From NCBI GenBank assembly GCA_009760855.2, contig WPIO01000014.1, positions 7,098,501 through 7,162,500 on the forward strand: 64,000 bases of DNA, given 5' to 3'. The translations under genes and the position numbers were made by a program. Below, in pieces: positions 34,377 to 58,429 of this stretch. Under the pieces are notes generated by a model, which was not told the origin of the DNA, made no database searches, and worked only from the letters and a program-made list of their open reading frames with translations. The stretch is from Cristatella mucedo. Taxonomy: Eukaryota > Bryozoa > Phylactolaemata > Cristatellidae. How positions within the stretch are numbered: the stretch's first letter is position 1; every line of letters begins with the position of its first letter.

Positions 34377-35570
34377 TGGGCACATGAAAAAGGTGTCTTT
34401 ACTATGTTCAGCTGCACATGCATCCTTATGGGTGTACGCTTGTGGGTATCAGTGGAGTATTTGTAACGAGTGTTTTGCTCACGCAACGTGTGTGTTTGTT
34501 AGCGTCAGAGCGTTGACTAGTCGTCAGTTTTTCCGTTACTTTGACGCGTTAACAGAAGCACGGCATAAGTGGTTCATATCTTTACACAATTTTTGCAAAT
34601 AATAGAGCCACGTCTTCTTATATTTTCACTGTCCTCCTCGCCGACTTTGTTGAGTAGTCAAGTTGAAGATCAAACAGATCTGTTATGGTCACACTGAACG
34701 GCTACTTTTAGTACGCTGCGTCGCAGAACCAAAATCTGTTTCCCACAGCATGTGCTGAGCTCCAGAGAATTTTTATTTGTGTGCTCATGCTTGTCGACGT
34801 TTTTCAAATTAACGATATTGACATGCTTCCCTGACAGTAAATGGTGAGTGCCTTGAAAGTTACCTGAGGGCGTTAAACAAACATTTCATTAATATTCTCC
34901 ATTTAGAAAAGCACTCCAACGGAGTCATGAAATCAATTGCAGCTTAAGATTATAGAAATAGAGCTTCTTGACGCTTGCCGAAATACGGTTTCTTGCTTCT
35001 TTTGATTACCTGAGTGTGTTGTCACACCTAATCTCTGCGATGAGACGTTATAAGACGTCAGCTAAACATACGATCTGCAACTGATGCATGTATATATTCC
35101 ATAATAAAGCAAGGGTGGTAGAAAATTCATATAATATATGAATAATAGCTTGAAGATATAAATTGAATGTTCTACTAACGGTTAGAATGAGATAAATTTC
35201 AGCCCGGACTTAAATCACTAGGAGTTAGCAGAATTTCAACCATTTCTTATTTATAAATACATGTTGCTAGATGGAGGTTGCTGAAACCGAGCACTAATTT
35301 AGATATTTCTTGCGTTTAAAACCCTAAGCCACACTGTGATCTTGCGCTTGCGGATAAGGTTTTCAAAAGCGCGCTTATCAGGGCCTGCTGCTAAATTCCG
35401 AGGCATTGGCCGGCAAACCCTAAGCCCATTCGCGTGTAGCCCCATGCGCAGTATTATCTGGGCCAAACTAAAATGTGGTTTTTAGAATAACCTAGAATTT
35501 AAGTGCGATATGAGGGCAGCCAAGCCACTCGTGCGTTCAACAGTTAGGAGCGAGAGCGTAGCGTCGCGAG
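34377..35570. other. Upstream flank of CDC37, no other gene seen
   Basis: Mostly AT-rich. From about 35480 the sequence becomes CpG-richer (GAGCGAGAGCGTAGCGTCGC) towards the CDC37 start, consistent with a promoter region. No TATA box or annotated start site can be fixed. Confidence 0.4.
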
Positions 35571-35650
35571 TCGACGCCACCGATGTCGTCCAGCTCAACC
35601 CATATATCTATGCTTACAGTTCATCGAACCTTGGAGAACAGTAGCTCTTT

Positions 35651-35658
35651 ACTTCCGG
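35651..35658 (-). promoter_or_regulatory. Candidate ETS-type site upstream of CDC37
   Basis: ACTTCCGG, the reverse complement of the ETS/GABP consensus CCGGAAGT, lies 77 bp upstream of the CDC37 ATG. Such sites are common in TATA-less housekeeping promoters. No TATA box is seen. This is a single short motif. Confidence 0.35.
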
Positions 35659-35734
35659 TGGTAACAATCTCATTATTTGTCTGGTTCTCCGTGCTTCTGT
35701 GGCTGCGGGAGCTGCCCTTGATTGAATTTAGAAA

Positions 35735-48490
<12,756 letters not shown>

Positions 48491-48960
48491 CTCAAGCAGC
48501 ATGATCCGGGAACAATTCGAGCAGCTGCACGACTTTTGTCGCACCCCTATGACTTTGCCTTAACGACATTGAAGCAGCATGCATGAACTTGCTAGCCACC
48601 TGGCATCGCATTGGGCATACATTGGCTGAATCGATGGAATGCATAGATCTTGACTAAGCTGCTAGTACCCTTATACTGGCTGCTGGGCACTTGCCCCATG
48701 TCAATCGGCCTTATGCTTGGTGCTATTGCGACTTGTATGTCCTGGTGTCTCATTTGTGTTCAATTTGATAAATGCCCTTAAAAGTGCCACGGCGCTGCTT
48801 CTGCCCCCCCCCCCCCGACTGAGGCTTTGGGTGGCTCACTGAGGAGTCAGTACTGTAGTTTGAGTCAATGTTGCAGTTTATTAGCTTGATGTCTTCAGTT
48901 CGGGTCATATGAAATTGGCCATGCACACATGTCAGCATAATCTTTGCCACTCCTTACAAA
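48491..48960 (+). other. Probable CDC37 3'UTR and flank
   Basis: Sequence after the CDC37 stop contains no AATAAA until 49039, which lies in the tail of a SINE-B copy, so the polyadenylation site is unresolved. A run of 14 C residues sits near 48807-48820. Confidence 0.4.
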
Positions 48961-49035
48961 TCCCACGGCATTCAAAATATGTCCATACAATTCGAAGATT
49001 CGGTATTCCAAACGTGCATAAAGCACAAGGCTCGC

Positions 49036-49216
49036 TTAAATAAATAAATCCTAGCTGATTAAACAGCCTCTTTTGTATAGCGGCAGAAGAGCCTTTACCG
49101 CTATCGCCACAGCTTGCAGTGGCGATAAAGGATCGCCCCGCCGCAGGAATCGAAGCCACGACCTCGGGACCGAGGCCGTGAAAGCAACTGCTTTACCTAG
49201 TGTGCCATCACGGCTC
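49036..49216 (-). mobile_element. SINE-B copy downstream of CDC37
   Basis: On the minus strand: GCGAGCCGTGATGGCACACT, box B GTCGTGGCTTCGATTCC, GGGGCGATCCTTTATCGCCA, GCAAGCTGTGGCGATAGCGG and the tail AGAGGCTGTTTAATCAGCTA then (ATTT)n. Near full length. Confidence 0.85.
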
Positions 49217-49444
49217 GCTTATCCCTATGTACATATTATACAATACATACCTACAGCTATAGGCACATATGTACAATGCATGTGCATGTGGTTAGTATGT
49301 TTGCAGTGCCGGACCGAAAATGCCAAAAAGGTTTACCACGAGGTGGTAGTAATGTCAGGAGTCAATACTTGGTTTAAATTGTGTATCTTGCCACCTTGCT
49401 TAGCCTACTAGGCAGAAAGATTAACTGGTTTGATGGTTTCTGTC

Positions 49445-49930
49445 ACCCACTTTCAGGTCCTTTCGTTCTTTGGCTCCAGCCTACCTATCAGATCTACTCG
49501 TCCACCAGGCTAAGCATCATACCACCTGCTTTTTCAAATCTATGTATCTACCACAAACCTCAAATTATTTGGAGGTGGCACCATTTGTCCGTATGCTCCC
49601 AAATCCTGGAACACACTCCCGACCTGCATCACTACATCTCCTGACTTGTCTACATTTAAAAAGAAACTAAGAACGCATCTATTTATCACAGCATTTAATG
49701 GTCCCTGTGATTAGTCCCTTATGTGCTTATGCATGCTGACATTGTACATCCTGTCACTAACCATGCTTGCTGCCCGTGTGCATGTCGTCATCCCTAACCA
49801 TCTTAATATTTGTTATTTATTGAGCATGCTACCACTAATCATTCGGTCATGCTTCCTTGACAGCAAATGTGAAGCGCTTACAAAGAGATTGAGTTCTCTG
49901 AGGGTGCTATAATAAGCTATCGTTATTATT
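49445..49930 (+). mobile_element. LINE-A 3' copy
   Basis: SDLLVHQAKHHTTCFFKSM, then APxPxVRMLPNPGTH, a FKKKL-like block in another frame, 3'UTR and the tail GTGAAGCGCTTACAAAGAG, ATTGAGTTCTCTGAGGGTG, ATAATAAG. The cleanest example of the tail stem-loop AGAGATTGAGTTCTCT-type. Confidence 0.82.
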
Positions 49931-50384
49931 TCTTGCGGGCTCGGAAAATTTGCAGTTTTTGAAGGACTGTTTTGGTAATATCATTAAAGCATATTAAGTG
50001 TGTGTGGCTGTGCCGAGTATCCATCTCAAAATACGCATCCAAACGGGCGACTAAGTTGAGTTCTTCAGGGGCAAGATTAAGACATACGGTTTAATGCATG
50101 TGCAAATGTATGCCGGACCAGGCTATAGGCAATGCAAGAAATCAAATCGGTATTTTGGCTCAGTAAGAAATCGGCCAATGAAGTTAGCTGATTAAAAACA
50201 CTTGCCTTTGTCTTGACAAACACGGAAAATGCAAAAACCATTGCTGTGCGATACGTCGGCATATCTAGCCCTCTACCTTCTCCTTGAAACTCATCCGATA
50301 GCAACTTATATTCCACGGTTGTAGTATTGGCATAGCCCTGTTGAGCGATTGTTCGTTACGATCTCACCTGACAGCTTGCCTAAG
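49931..50384. other. Unrecognised spacer
   Basis: No gene or known repeat seen. Confidence 0.4.
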
Positions 50385-51395
50385 TGGTTAGTGTGGTCTG
50401 CTGCGGCAAATGAGAAACTGAATGCTTGCCTTGCCGATGTTCGATCCTGAATGTGGGAAAACTTCCTGAAATTAAATGATGATAAAACCGAACTGCTGCT
50501 CATAGGACACTCGTGTGGCTGGATTAAATGGCTTTGCTGTTCTAATAGGTGATGCTATTGTGCGACCTTCACAGCATGCTCGAAATTTAGGTGTCGTGTT
50601 CGACAGCTGCCTTAATTTCAAATGCTTCATTCAGAAGACTGCTTCTACAGCTTGCCATCACATCCGATCCCTATCCAAGATTAGGAGCTGTCTCCCACAG
50701 TGGCTTGTAAAAAATTTAACTAGCTCTTTAGTTCTGTCTCGGCTTGATTATTGTAATTCCCTTTTGGCTGGCTGCCAAAGATAGCTATTATGCCACTGCA
50801 GAGGACTATGAATATGGCTGCAAGGCTAGTCTTCAAGTCCCAGCGGTTTGAGCACGTGTCTCCTTTGCTGAAAGAGCTAGGATGGTTGCTGGTCGAGCAA
50901 AGGATACAGAGCAAAGTTCTTAAGCTGACCCACAAGGCCTGCCGCGGCTTGGCTCCTTCGTACCTAGCTGACCTGCTGCATCAGTTTCAGCCTGTTCGAG
51001 CCCTCAGGTCCTGTGTGGACAATAAATTAGCTGTCCCATTCCTCTGCTTAAAGACAGTTGGCGACAGAAGCTTTAGCTCTGCAGGTCCTAGACTGTGGAG
51101 CTAGCTTCCACACTTCTTACGCAACGACAACTACTCTCCTACTGCCGAATATGGCTCATCCTTTTCAGCGGTTCCGAGCTGCTACTTCTATGCTACTCAC
51201 TACCTCAACTGCTCTCCTAACTCTGCTATGCTTCCCACTTTCTCTTTGTTGTGTGAGACGAAGTCTGTTGGCTACCGAATGCGTGCCGATAGCCGCTTAG
51301 GCTGTGAGCTTGCTATACAAAACTCTCCTTCGTAACACCCACATGGTCTTTATGACTTTGTGAAGTTACAGACGGAGATACATACATACCTATAT
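50385..51395 (+). mobile_element. LINE-B 3' copy
   Basis: The thumb region NEKLNACLADVRS, FLKLNDDKTELLLIGH, then GDAIVRPSQHARNLGVVFDS, LSRLDYCNSLLAGCQ, a frameshift, AARLVFKSQRFEHVSPLLKE and APSYLADLLHQFQPVRALRS, VGDRSFSSAGPRLWS. The canonical L2/CR1-clade C-terminal signature is clear. The 3' tail runs through CTCCTTCGTAACACCCACAT. Stops and one frameshift show it is inactive. Confidence 0.85.
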
Positions 51396-51714
51396 GCAGG
51401 CCGGTGCACAGCTGTGGTCCACCTGTGATGTGGCACGGAGACAAGCTGGTAACCCACTGTTGGCCAGATGGTGAATTCCCCATCAGGGTCGGCTGGTGCA
51501 CAGTTGTGGTCCTCGATGAATCGTCAGGGTCAACCATGTGACCCGAGCAGTCGAGGAGAGGAGAGTCGAGTGGTAAAAGGGGGCGAAGGGAGCAGTGCAT
51601 CCTTCGGCTCTGTGCGTTGTGCAATAAACTGTTAGCTTTGGTCATCGGCTGGCTCTCTGATGTGCGAACCAAACTACAATTAGTAATGGAGTTCAGGAGC
51701 TTATAGCGAGTATT
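51396..51714. other. Unrecognised spacer
   Basis: No gene or repeat family recognised. Confidence 0.35.
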
Positions 51715-51850
51715 TGACTCACTGGCCTAAGCTCCCCAAGTGATATAAATATCTATTCAGGTGCTACACTTACTCCAAGGGGCTCAAGCCCATGACCTCG
51801 GCCAGAACTTGGTCGCGACTAGAATCTTTACCACTGGGCCAAGCCAGAGG
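51715..51850 (-). mobile_element. SINE-A, diverged copy
   Basis: Box B GAGGTCATGGGCTTGAGCCCC, a box A-like head ending CTGGCTTGGCCCAGTGGTAA and a partial tail. It lacks the intact stem. Confidence 0.65.
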
Positions 51851-52126
51851 AGGCTGATGAAAGATGTTTCGTGGTTCAATTATCGGTAGCGTCGTAGCGA
51901 GGAACATTTCCTAGGGAGCATATTGGGATTGGTGTCATGCGATGTGAAACAGGCTTTATCATTTGTGAAGGCACGGCCATTGCAACTAGCTGAAGCATGA
52001 CTTGGTGACTGAAGAGGCACGGAATAAATACTTTTTATCTACTAAGGAGCTGAATGAGTAACGCTTGCTGCATATAGGTGCATGCTGATTCTTACCTATG
52101 TGTAAAAATTACCTTCCGTTTACAAC

Positions 52127-52370
52127 ACTGTAGCTTAGTTTCGTGGGTTCGTGTCTCATGCAGCCTGCCACAGCTCCTCCAGGTGCTGCATAGCAGCCAG
52201 AGCTTAGACGTACCGTTATAGCAGCATCAACTTGATTGGTGTGCGATGTTTTTGAAACGAAAAAAAAATCGCAGACTGCCTATAACTCTCGGCCTCTTTG
52301 CTCTTCCGTAGAGCTCTTAGCTGTTTATTTGATACATTTGCAAGTATCGTGTGCATGATCACCTAGTGGC
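52127..52370 (+). repeat. Dispersed repeat C, copy 1
   Basis: About 230 bp related to 58140-58375, sharing AGCAGCATCAACTTGATTGG, TGTGCGATGT and CGGCCTCTTTGCTCTTCC. Family unknown. Confidence 0.65.
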
Positions 52371-52394
52371 TATCATCAACCTATCATCAACTAG

Positions 52395-52822
52395 TGGCTC
52401 ATCGAGTGAAGAAATACACTAGCACGGCCAGCCATGTGGACATACCCAGCTGTCCTCCAAGAAGCATAGCGACCCGCCCAGCGGCCATGCAAGTGGCCCG
52501 TCGATCGGCCCTCCCAGCGGCCCTCCCAACGGCCAGCTCAGCTGCCAGACCAGTCGTCAGAGAAGCGGCCCGCCCAGCGGCCCCCCAGTCCTGGCGCCAT
52601 AAATGCATGCAATTCCTTAAGATAAGATGCTTACCAACAGACTGAATCGGTTATTTCCTTTTGCCTTGTTTTCTTATGTACGAGTTTTTTTAAAAGCATG
52701 TAGACTTGCAAAACAGAAACGAGCCCTCCTATGAAAGTTAATCGATCAGTTCAAGTCAGTCTTTTAAGAGTTACAATAACTATTATTCTACGTTATTTTG
52801 TTTTTCAGTCTTAGCTATTAGA
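52395..52822 (+). repeat. Dispersed repeat D, copy 1, with Pro/Ala-type minisatellite
   Basis: Begins TGGCTCATCGAGTGAAGAAA, then a GC-rich minisatellite of CGGCCCTCCCAG-type units (52470-52580), then AGTCCTGGCGCC, TTAAGATAAGATGCTTACCA and a T-rich end. Repeated at 53142-53605. Both copies keep an open frame starting MAHRVKK; in copy 1 it extends 83 codons. Coding status is doubtful. Confidence 0.8.
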
Positions 52823-53141
52823 AAACTTTTAATTTTTAAAACTTTTAACTTCTAAAACTTTTAAAAGAATTTTTGAGTAGTTCCCTTCACGGTCATGATT
52901 GTAAAGCTTTCTAGAATAGAACTGCAAAGCAAACTTATAGTCTTTATAATAGTTTAACTGGAAAAACTGCATGGTAGGCCAGTGAACCTCTTCAAAAGCG
53001 ACAGTGCAGTTAGCTCTCAACTTATATTAAGAGAAGTGAACTATGGTTTGTCGTGTCGAACTCTTTCTGACAAATACATACCTATTCCCCTTGACATTAA
53101 ATCTAGCCTAGCGATATCATTATAGGAATGCACTTAATTAA
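52823..53141. other. AT-rich spacer between repeat D copies
   Basis: Short CTTTTAA-type internal repeats at about 52825-52870; no gene seen. Confidence 0.4.
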
Positions 53142-53605
53142 TGGCTCATCGAGTGAAGAAAAAAACCCACATGGCCCGCCATGAGGACACACCCATGTGC
53201 CCTCCAAGCGACAGCCATCGGCCCTCCCAGCTGCCATGCAAGTGACCCGCTCAGAGGCCCGTCGATCGGCCCTCCCAGCGGCCCTCCTGATCGCCCTCCC
53301 AACGGCCAGCCCTGCTGCCGGACCAATGATCAGACCAGCGGCCCGCCCAGCAGCCTGCCCGGCGGCCCCCAGTCCTGGCGCCGTACATGGACGCGATTTC
53401 TTAAGATAAGATGCTTACCAGCGGTACAGCTCGGTTATTTCTTTGTGCCTTGCTTTCTACTGTACGAGTTTTTCAAAAAGCAGGTAGACCTGCAAAACGG
53501 AAACGAGCCTTCAATGAAATTTAATCGATCAGGTGAAGGCAGTTTTTTAAGAGATACTATATATATTACTGTGCCTTATTTGATTGTTCAGTGTTAGCTA
53601 TTAGA
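53142..53605 (+). repeat. Dispersed repeat D, copy 2
   Basis: Matches copy 1 block by block with a larger CCCTCCCAGC-type minisatellite (about 53215-53375). The shared frame runs to 138 codons in a different frame because of small indels. Confidence 0.8.
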
Positions 53606-53961
53606 TAAATTGTATGGGGTTTATTTATTCGCACGATGCTGCTCGATATCCAGGCTTACACTATCCATGCTCGAGAGTGCGATATCAATTTCCGGCAAAT
53701 TAGGTCCATGCCCAGCTGTGACTTCATAAGTCGACTGCAACAGCTAAACTCAACATGCTTACTACGATCGGCTTCCGCCTCAATCTTTGTCTCTTCAACA
53801 TATTAATATGCATGTGTGCATCTCCTTAGGTGAAGGAGCAGCGATCACTTCGATTAGTTAATAAACGCCCAGTACTTCAAATTATAACTCTGAGCTACAA
53901 GGGCCGACGGCTCAGCTTCTCATACCTAGTCTAACTGCTGCCCCTGTGCTACTTCATAGAG

Positions 53962-54103
53962 CAGTGGTTCAAAACCTTCCAAGTGCCTCATGTTGTGGCG
54001 ACCCCAACCATAAAGATATTGCTTGCAAAATGTAGAAGTGAATGTTTTCTGCTGGTCTTCTCGACACCGAAAGTGGTCGCGACCCACAGGTTGATAACCA
54101 CTG
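53962..54103 (+). mobile_element. SPIN-like hAT MITE, copy 2 (142 bp)
   Basis: Starts CAGTGGTTCAAAACCTTCC and ends ACAGGTTGATAACCACTG (near-perfect inverted ends), with inner GTTGTGGCGACCCC and GTGGTCGCGACCCAC blocks. It is flanked by TCATAGAG and TCTTGGAG, 6 of 8 bases alike, a plausible hAT 8-bp target duplication. Internally deleted relative to copy 1. Confidence 0.75.
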
Positions 54104-54239
54104 TCTTGGAGCCTTCCATATTTTTTTGTAAACGGAGCAAAGAATTAGCCACTATTTCACGTAAAGACTGACGGTGACAGAGCCTCCTCGTCTGTACGTT
54201 TTTTATGCATACCTAGCACCCGAAACTCAAACCCTAACG

Positions 54240-54400
54240 TGGCGTTACTCCTGCTGCAAACTTTTTCAACCTATATCCAGCCATTCCGAGCTGCTACTTC
54301 TTGCTGTCAATTTCATTTACTGCTCTCCAGATTTATCTAGACTTTGTATTTCCTTCATTGCATCAGATTAAAAATATTGGCTAACCTGTTTGCAGCAAAA
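54240..54400 (+). mobile_element. LINE-B 3' region, diverged
   Basis: CCATTCCGAGCTGCTACTTC, then CATTTACTGCTCTCC and TTTGTATTTCCTTCATTG track 51165-51285. Short and decayed. Confidence 0.45.
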
Positions 54401-55984
54401 GCCACTTACCTTTGAGTTTGCTGATGTAAACAGGTGAACCTAAACATTTTGGTGTCAATACAGGCTGGGTATATATTTGTGCTCTTTGGCGTTGAAATAT
54501 ACTCTCCAACTGCTTAAGAAATATTATTCATGTAGTTCCGGGTTATAATTCTAAGTTTTCGGCTGGTTCAAAATTCACAATCAACGTTTGTCATCCAGAT
54601 ATTGGTAATTGTTATTAAGGTTAGAATCCGTTAAATCAATACAAAAATCAGCTCGCCCTAAGATATCATACTTCGCGTGGACAGATCCTAAAAGGCCTAG
54701 TTAGCTGTTGGTTCCGATTCAGTGTGAAACCCAGCCAAAAGAAGAATGGAATGAATAACTATTGAAATGATTGAAATCCAAAATAATGTAGTCACGTCAG
54801 GTTAAACCCCTTTATAATAACGCATGCGCCAACAACAACAGGGGAACAAGACAACTCTACAGGGAGGGTCCTAAACAAAGAATACTATTGCGGTGCTAGA
54901 CGAAGAAGCAGGCACAAACAAACGTGCTAGTTGGTCAGCCGGCTTCCACAGTCCTACCGTTGTACCGACTCCAAATCCAACAGTACGAGCGTACACCGTA
55001 AAAGATCCGGCTAGCTGAGTAACTGCTTGACTAGTCGGAGTCGACGGCCACCACAGTCGAGAGCTTACTCCGAAAGACGCCAATACACTGGTGGGGGGTT
55101 ACGAACACGCTACATGGGGAACGCAGAATATACAAGTCTCAACAACGAGCGTGCCATCCGGCTCCGCTGGGGCCTTGGGCACTCGTCGCCTCGCGTTCGT
55201 GGTCGCATCTCCGGAGCATGCCTGCCACCATCAAGGCGCATAACTCGGCAAGACCGGGAGCGTCCAACACTGCTACTTACTCGGCCAACTTATCCTACCC
55301 AAGAGCCCCCATGACCTCAAGTCACCGCACACCGGGCCATGCCGTAAGTCCGAAACTGGCCTAGCCGGTGACCCTTAACCTAATTACAGCCATCCGGTTC
55401 CCTGCAAACCAAACCAAGCCTGGGTACCATAATATATAGGCAGTGATTCGCTCGTATTTATTTTCCATAATTGAAGGCGCTCAATTGGCTGACAGTATAT
55501 TAGAATGCAGTAAATTCAACGTGGCGTAAAAACTAGAGCTGCAAACAGCTAATCTCTAGCCAGTAGGCAACGGATTGCGAAAAAAGCAGGATTTTGCCGT
55601 CGATTGCCGTGAATTGCTATCGATTGTGTGCTCGCGATAACTTTAAAGAAGCGATTGCACTTTCAATGCCGTATGCTACAACGGACGAGAAAAGTTAGAG
55701 CTTGTCTCAAGCACTCTCAGGTCCATTTGTAACTGAGGCCGAGACGCTCTGCAAGAGGTAATTTCAAGCGAGCCCCACTCACTGAATGCCATGTCTTTTG
55801 TTAGCTCTTGATTATCAGGACGTGACAACGATTGGTTTGTGGCTCAGGTGCTTTCCCTTTACCTCGCCTTTCATGTTCCAATCGCAGCTGCACGCCTGTC
55901 AGAAGGACCTGGTGGCTTGGCTGCTTTCCCCCACTGGGAGTTTTGCTGTTACTGAAGCAGTGCTGTAATCATGACTTGCTAGTG
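54401..55984. other. No gene recognised; GC-rich block
   Basis: A GC-rich block at about 54890-55400 has an open frame on the plus strand (SRSRRPPQSRAYSERRQY...) and one on the minus strand; neither matches a family I know, and it may be part of a retroelement LTR. Confidence 0.35.
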
Positions 55985-56171
55985 CAATGGTCCTCAACCC
56001 TCCTAAAGCCGCGCCTCTTTAATACAGTTTCTCGTAATGTGACAACCCCCAGCGATAAAATTATTTTGTGCAAAATGTCTAAATTCGTGTTTTGCGATGG
56101 TCTTAGGCGACGTCCACCGAAGGGTTGTCTGACCCCCAAAGGGGTCGCGACCAACAGTTTGAGAACTGCTG
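55985..56171 (+). mobile_element. SPIN-like hAT MITE, copy 1 (187 bp)
   Basis: Starts CAATGGTCCTCAACC and ends GTTTGAGAACTGCTG; flanked by TGCTAGTG and TGCGAGTG, 7 of 8 matching, the hAT target-site length. Inside are AATACAGTTTCTC, ATAAAATTATTTT, CGATGGTCTTAGGCGAC and CCCCCAAAGGGGTCGCGACC, the blocks I know from SPIN (Charlie-group) non-autonomous elements. No transposase is present. Confidence 0.82.
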
Positions 56172-56339
56172 TGCGAGTGGTGGTTTTTAACTCAGGTGTT
56201 TTCCCAAGCGGTTACTTTTGCAGTTACTGAAGCAGTGCTGTCCTCAGGACTTGGTGTTGAATGATTTGTGACTCAGGTGCTTTGCCCTGCCTTGCATTTT
56301 CCAATAACAGCCTTAGTGCATGCTATGAGTAGCAATAAA

Positions 56340-56695
56340 TGGTATTAATAACTTTGTAATACAGCCCTCCGAGAACATAACCTTCTTCTGGGCACTTCAA
56401 ATCTGCTGTAAAGGAAGCATAGTCGGATGGTTAGTGGTAGCATGCTTAATGAGCAAAGAGCTAACAGTGGTTAAAGGGAACATACACAGGGTCAGCAAGC
56501 AAGTATGGTTAGTTGCAGCATGCACAATGTGAGCAAGCACAAGCACACAAAGTAAGAAGAGAATGGTCCTGTCAAATTCGGTGATAGATAGCTGCGTTTT
56601 TAGTTACTTTTTCAATGTGGTAGCTTCAGAGGATGTCATGACGCAAGTAGGAGGTGAGTTTAAGGCTTAGCGAACATACGAACTACAGTCATGGT
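56340..56695 (-). mobile_element. LINE-A 3' copy, 3'UTR part
   Basis: On the minus strand: the stop region with the CATGACATCCTCTGAAGC block, GCATGCT-rich 3'UTR and a tail GTGCCCAGAAGAAGG with CTCGGAGGGCTG; little coding sequence remains. Confidence 0.65.
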
Positions 56696-56706
56696 CTATG
56701 TGTGTG

Positions 56707-56711
56707 AGCGC

Positions 56712-56745
<34 letters not shown>

Positions 56746-56842
56746 ATGTGTGTGTGCGTGTGTGTGCGTGTGTGTGTGTGTGTGTGCGTGTGTGTGTGAT
56801 TGCGTATGTGTGTGTGTGTTCGGCGTGTGTGTGTGTGCCTGT
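56707..56842. repeat. (TG)n microsatellite
   Basis: TG/TGCG repeats with scattered CG and AT interruptions, about 130 bp, adjacent to the truncated LINE-A copy. Confidence 0.93.
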
Positions 56843-58139
56843 GACCACCCCCACATGCACGCAGGTGTATGTATAGTAATGAGCACGTGTGTGATTGCTG
56901 ATGTGTGCGAGCATGAGCAGCAATTCTAATGAAGGCCGTGGCCTCTCCGACCATCGTTCTGATTTGACCAACATTTGGTGGTCGAGGCTGTGATATAAAT
57001 AGCATGTTGGTGTGCATTGACCTAATGTGAACTAATTTTCATCTTACGTCTTGTGCAATGCATTACGATTGACTGCAGTGGCCTGGACTCTTACTGCAGT
57101 GATTTATAATCTGCCACAAGTCTTCAGAAAATGGATCGGTGAAGCTCCAACTTTTTTTCTGTAAGATGGCAGAACTGTATTCGAAGTGGAACCATGGAGT
57201 TCCTACTATTTACCATTGCAAAATCTCTGGTTATTTATGGCAATATACAGCGATGTGTTCTGTTTGTAAACATCTTACACGTGAAGCTGTAATTTTTAGC
57301 AGAAGCCGCCGTTGTGTGATTGCAAATTCACCCGTGATGATGCCAGCCTTGCCAAATCGTCGCAAATAGAATTGAAGCTGGCCTTATGAAGCTAGCGACG
57401 ACCCGGACTGCGATGGCAAGGACTAATACCACCCCATATCGTGAGTCATCGTTTTACTGGCTTGGCTGAGCACTAGTTCTTATTTAATTCAAAATTTCAG
57501 TGTTTTAAGAGTGCACATGTTTAATTTTCAAACTATTTTGCAAGTTAATCTTCGGGTAATCTTTAAGACCGTAGACAGCAATCGCTCAGGGCCAGTATTA
57601 CAATCAAAATGCCAATTGACCAGAATTTGAATTTCCAATTCATACAGCACGTAACAGCTCACTGTGCAACTAACTAGCAGTTCACTATGTGCCTACATTG
57701 TACCATATTCCAGGCCTAAATTCTCGAGAAATTTATGATTGCAAAAATTTTATCCGATTATTAAGCACTATGTCTGACAATGCACTTCAATCAATCGTAC
57801 ATGATCATGATTCGGTGTCCTAGTACGATTACCTAACGATTGTTATTGTATTACAAGCCACGGGTCTCACTTACCGGCAGCCAAGAGTTTCTTCAGAATT
57901 TTTGCAGTATGCCGGCTTTAGCAGGATACATGATTTGCTTTAGAATGGTAGATGCTGTGCATGACGCTAATCCGCCAGTACTGACTCTGACGGTGAATTG
58001 TAAAAACATTCACAGAGATCAATTTCTATTTAAGGTGCTATAAATGACAAATTGTATAATGGTTATAATTTAATTCAATTAAGGTGAGAAACTACATAAA
58101 TGCCACAATATTGCCATCTTTTTGCGAGACTGTAAGTAA
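56843..58139. other. No gene recognised
   Basis: A 76-codon open frame at 57139-57369 (plus) includes CSVCKHLTREAVIFSRSRRC but is isolated and matches no family I know. Confidence 0.35.
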
Positions 58140-58375
58140 ATTGTGTGGTTTCCTGTCTCAAGCAGTTACCCATACCTCCTCCAGACGCAGAATAGCAGCA
58201 AGAGCACGGACGTATCGTGATAGCAGCTTCAACTTGACGGGTGTGCAATGTGAGTGTGAAGCCTACGAAAATCACAGACGGTCGGTATTTCTAGGCCTCT
58301 TTGCTCTTCCTTAGAGTTGTTCGCTGCATATTAGATACACGAGTGAGTATTGTGTGTATTTTCACGTGAAAAGCA
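58140..58375 (+). repeat. Dispersed repeat C, copy 2
   Basis: Counterpart of 52127-52370: CTGTCTCAAGCAG, AGCAGCTTCAACTTGACGGG, TGTGCAATGTGAG, and TAGGCCTCTTTGCTCTTCC. Confidence 0.65.
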
Positions 58376-58429
58376 CGAAAGCAACATCTCTGTATCGAAC
58401 TGTCGTGCCTACAGATTCAACCATGTAAT

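Noticed and set aside
54871-55314. LTR retrotransposon
   Set aside because: GC-rich and unusual, but no second LTR, primer-binding site or gag/pol sequence could be found.
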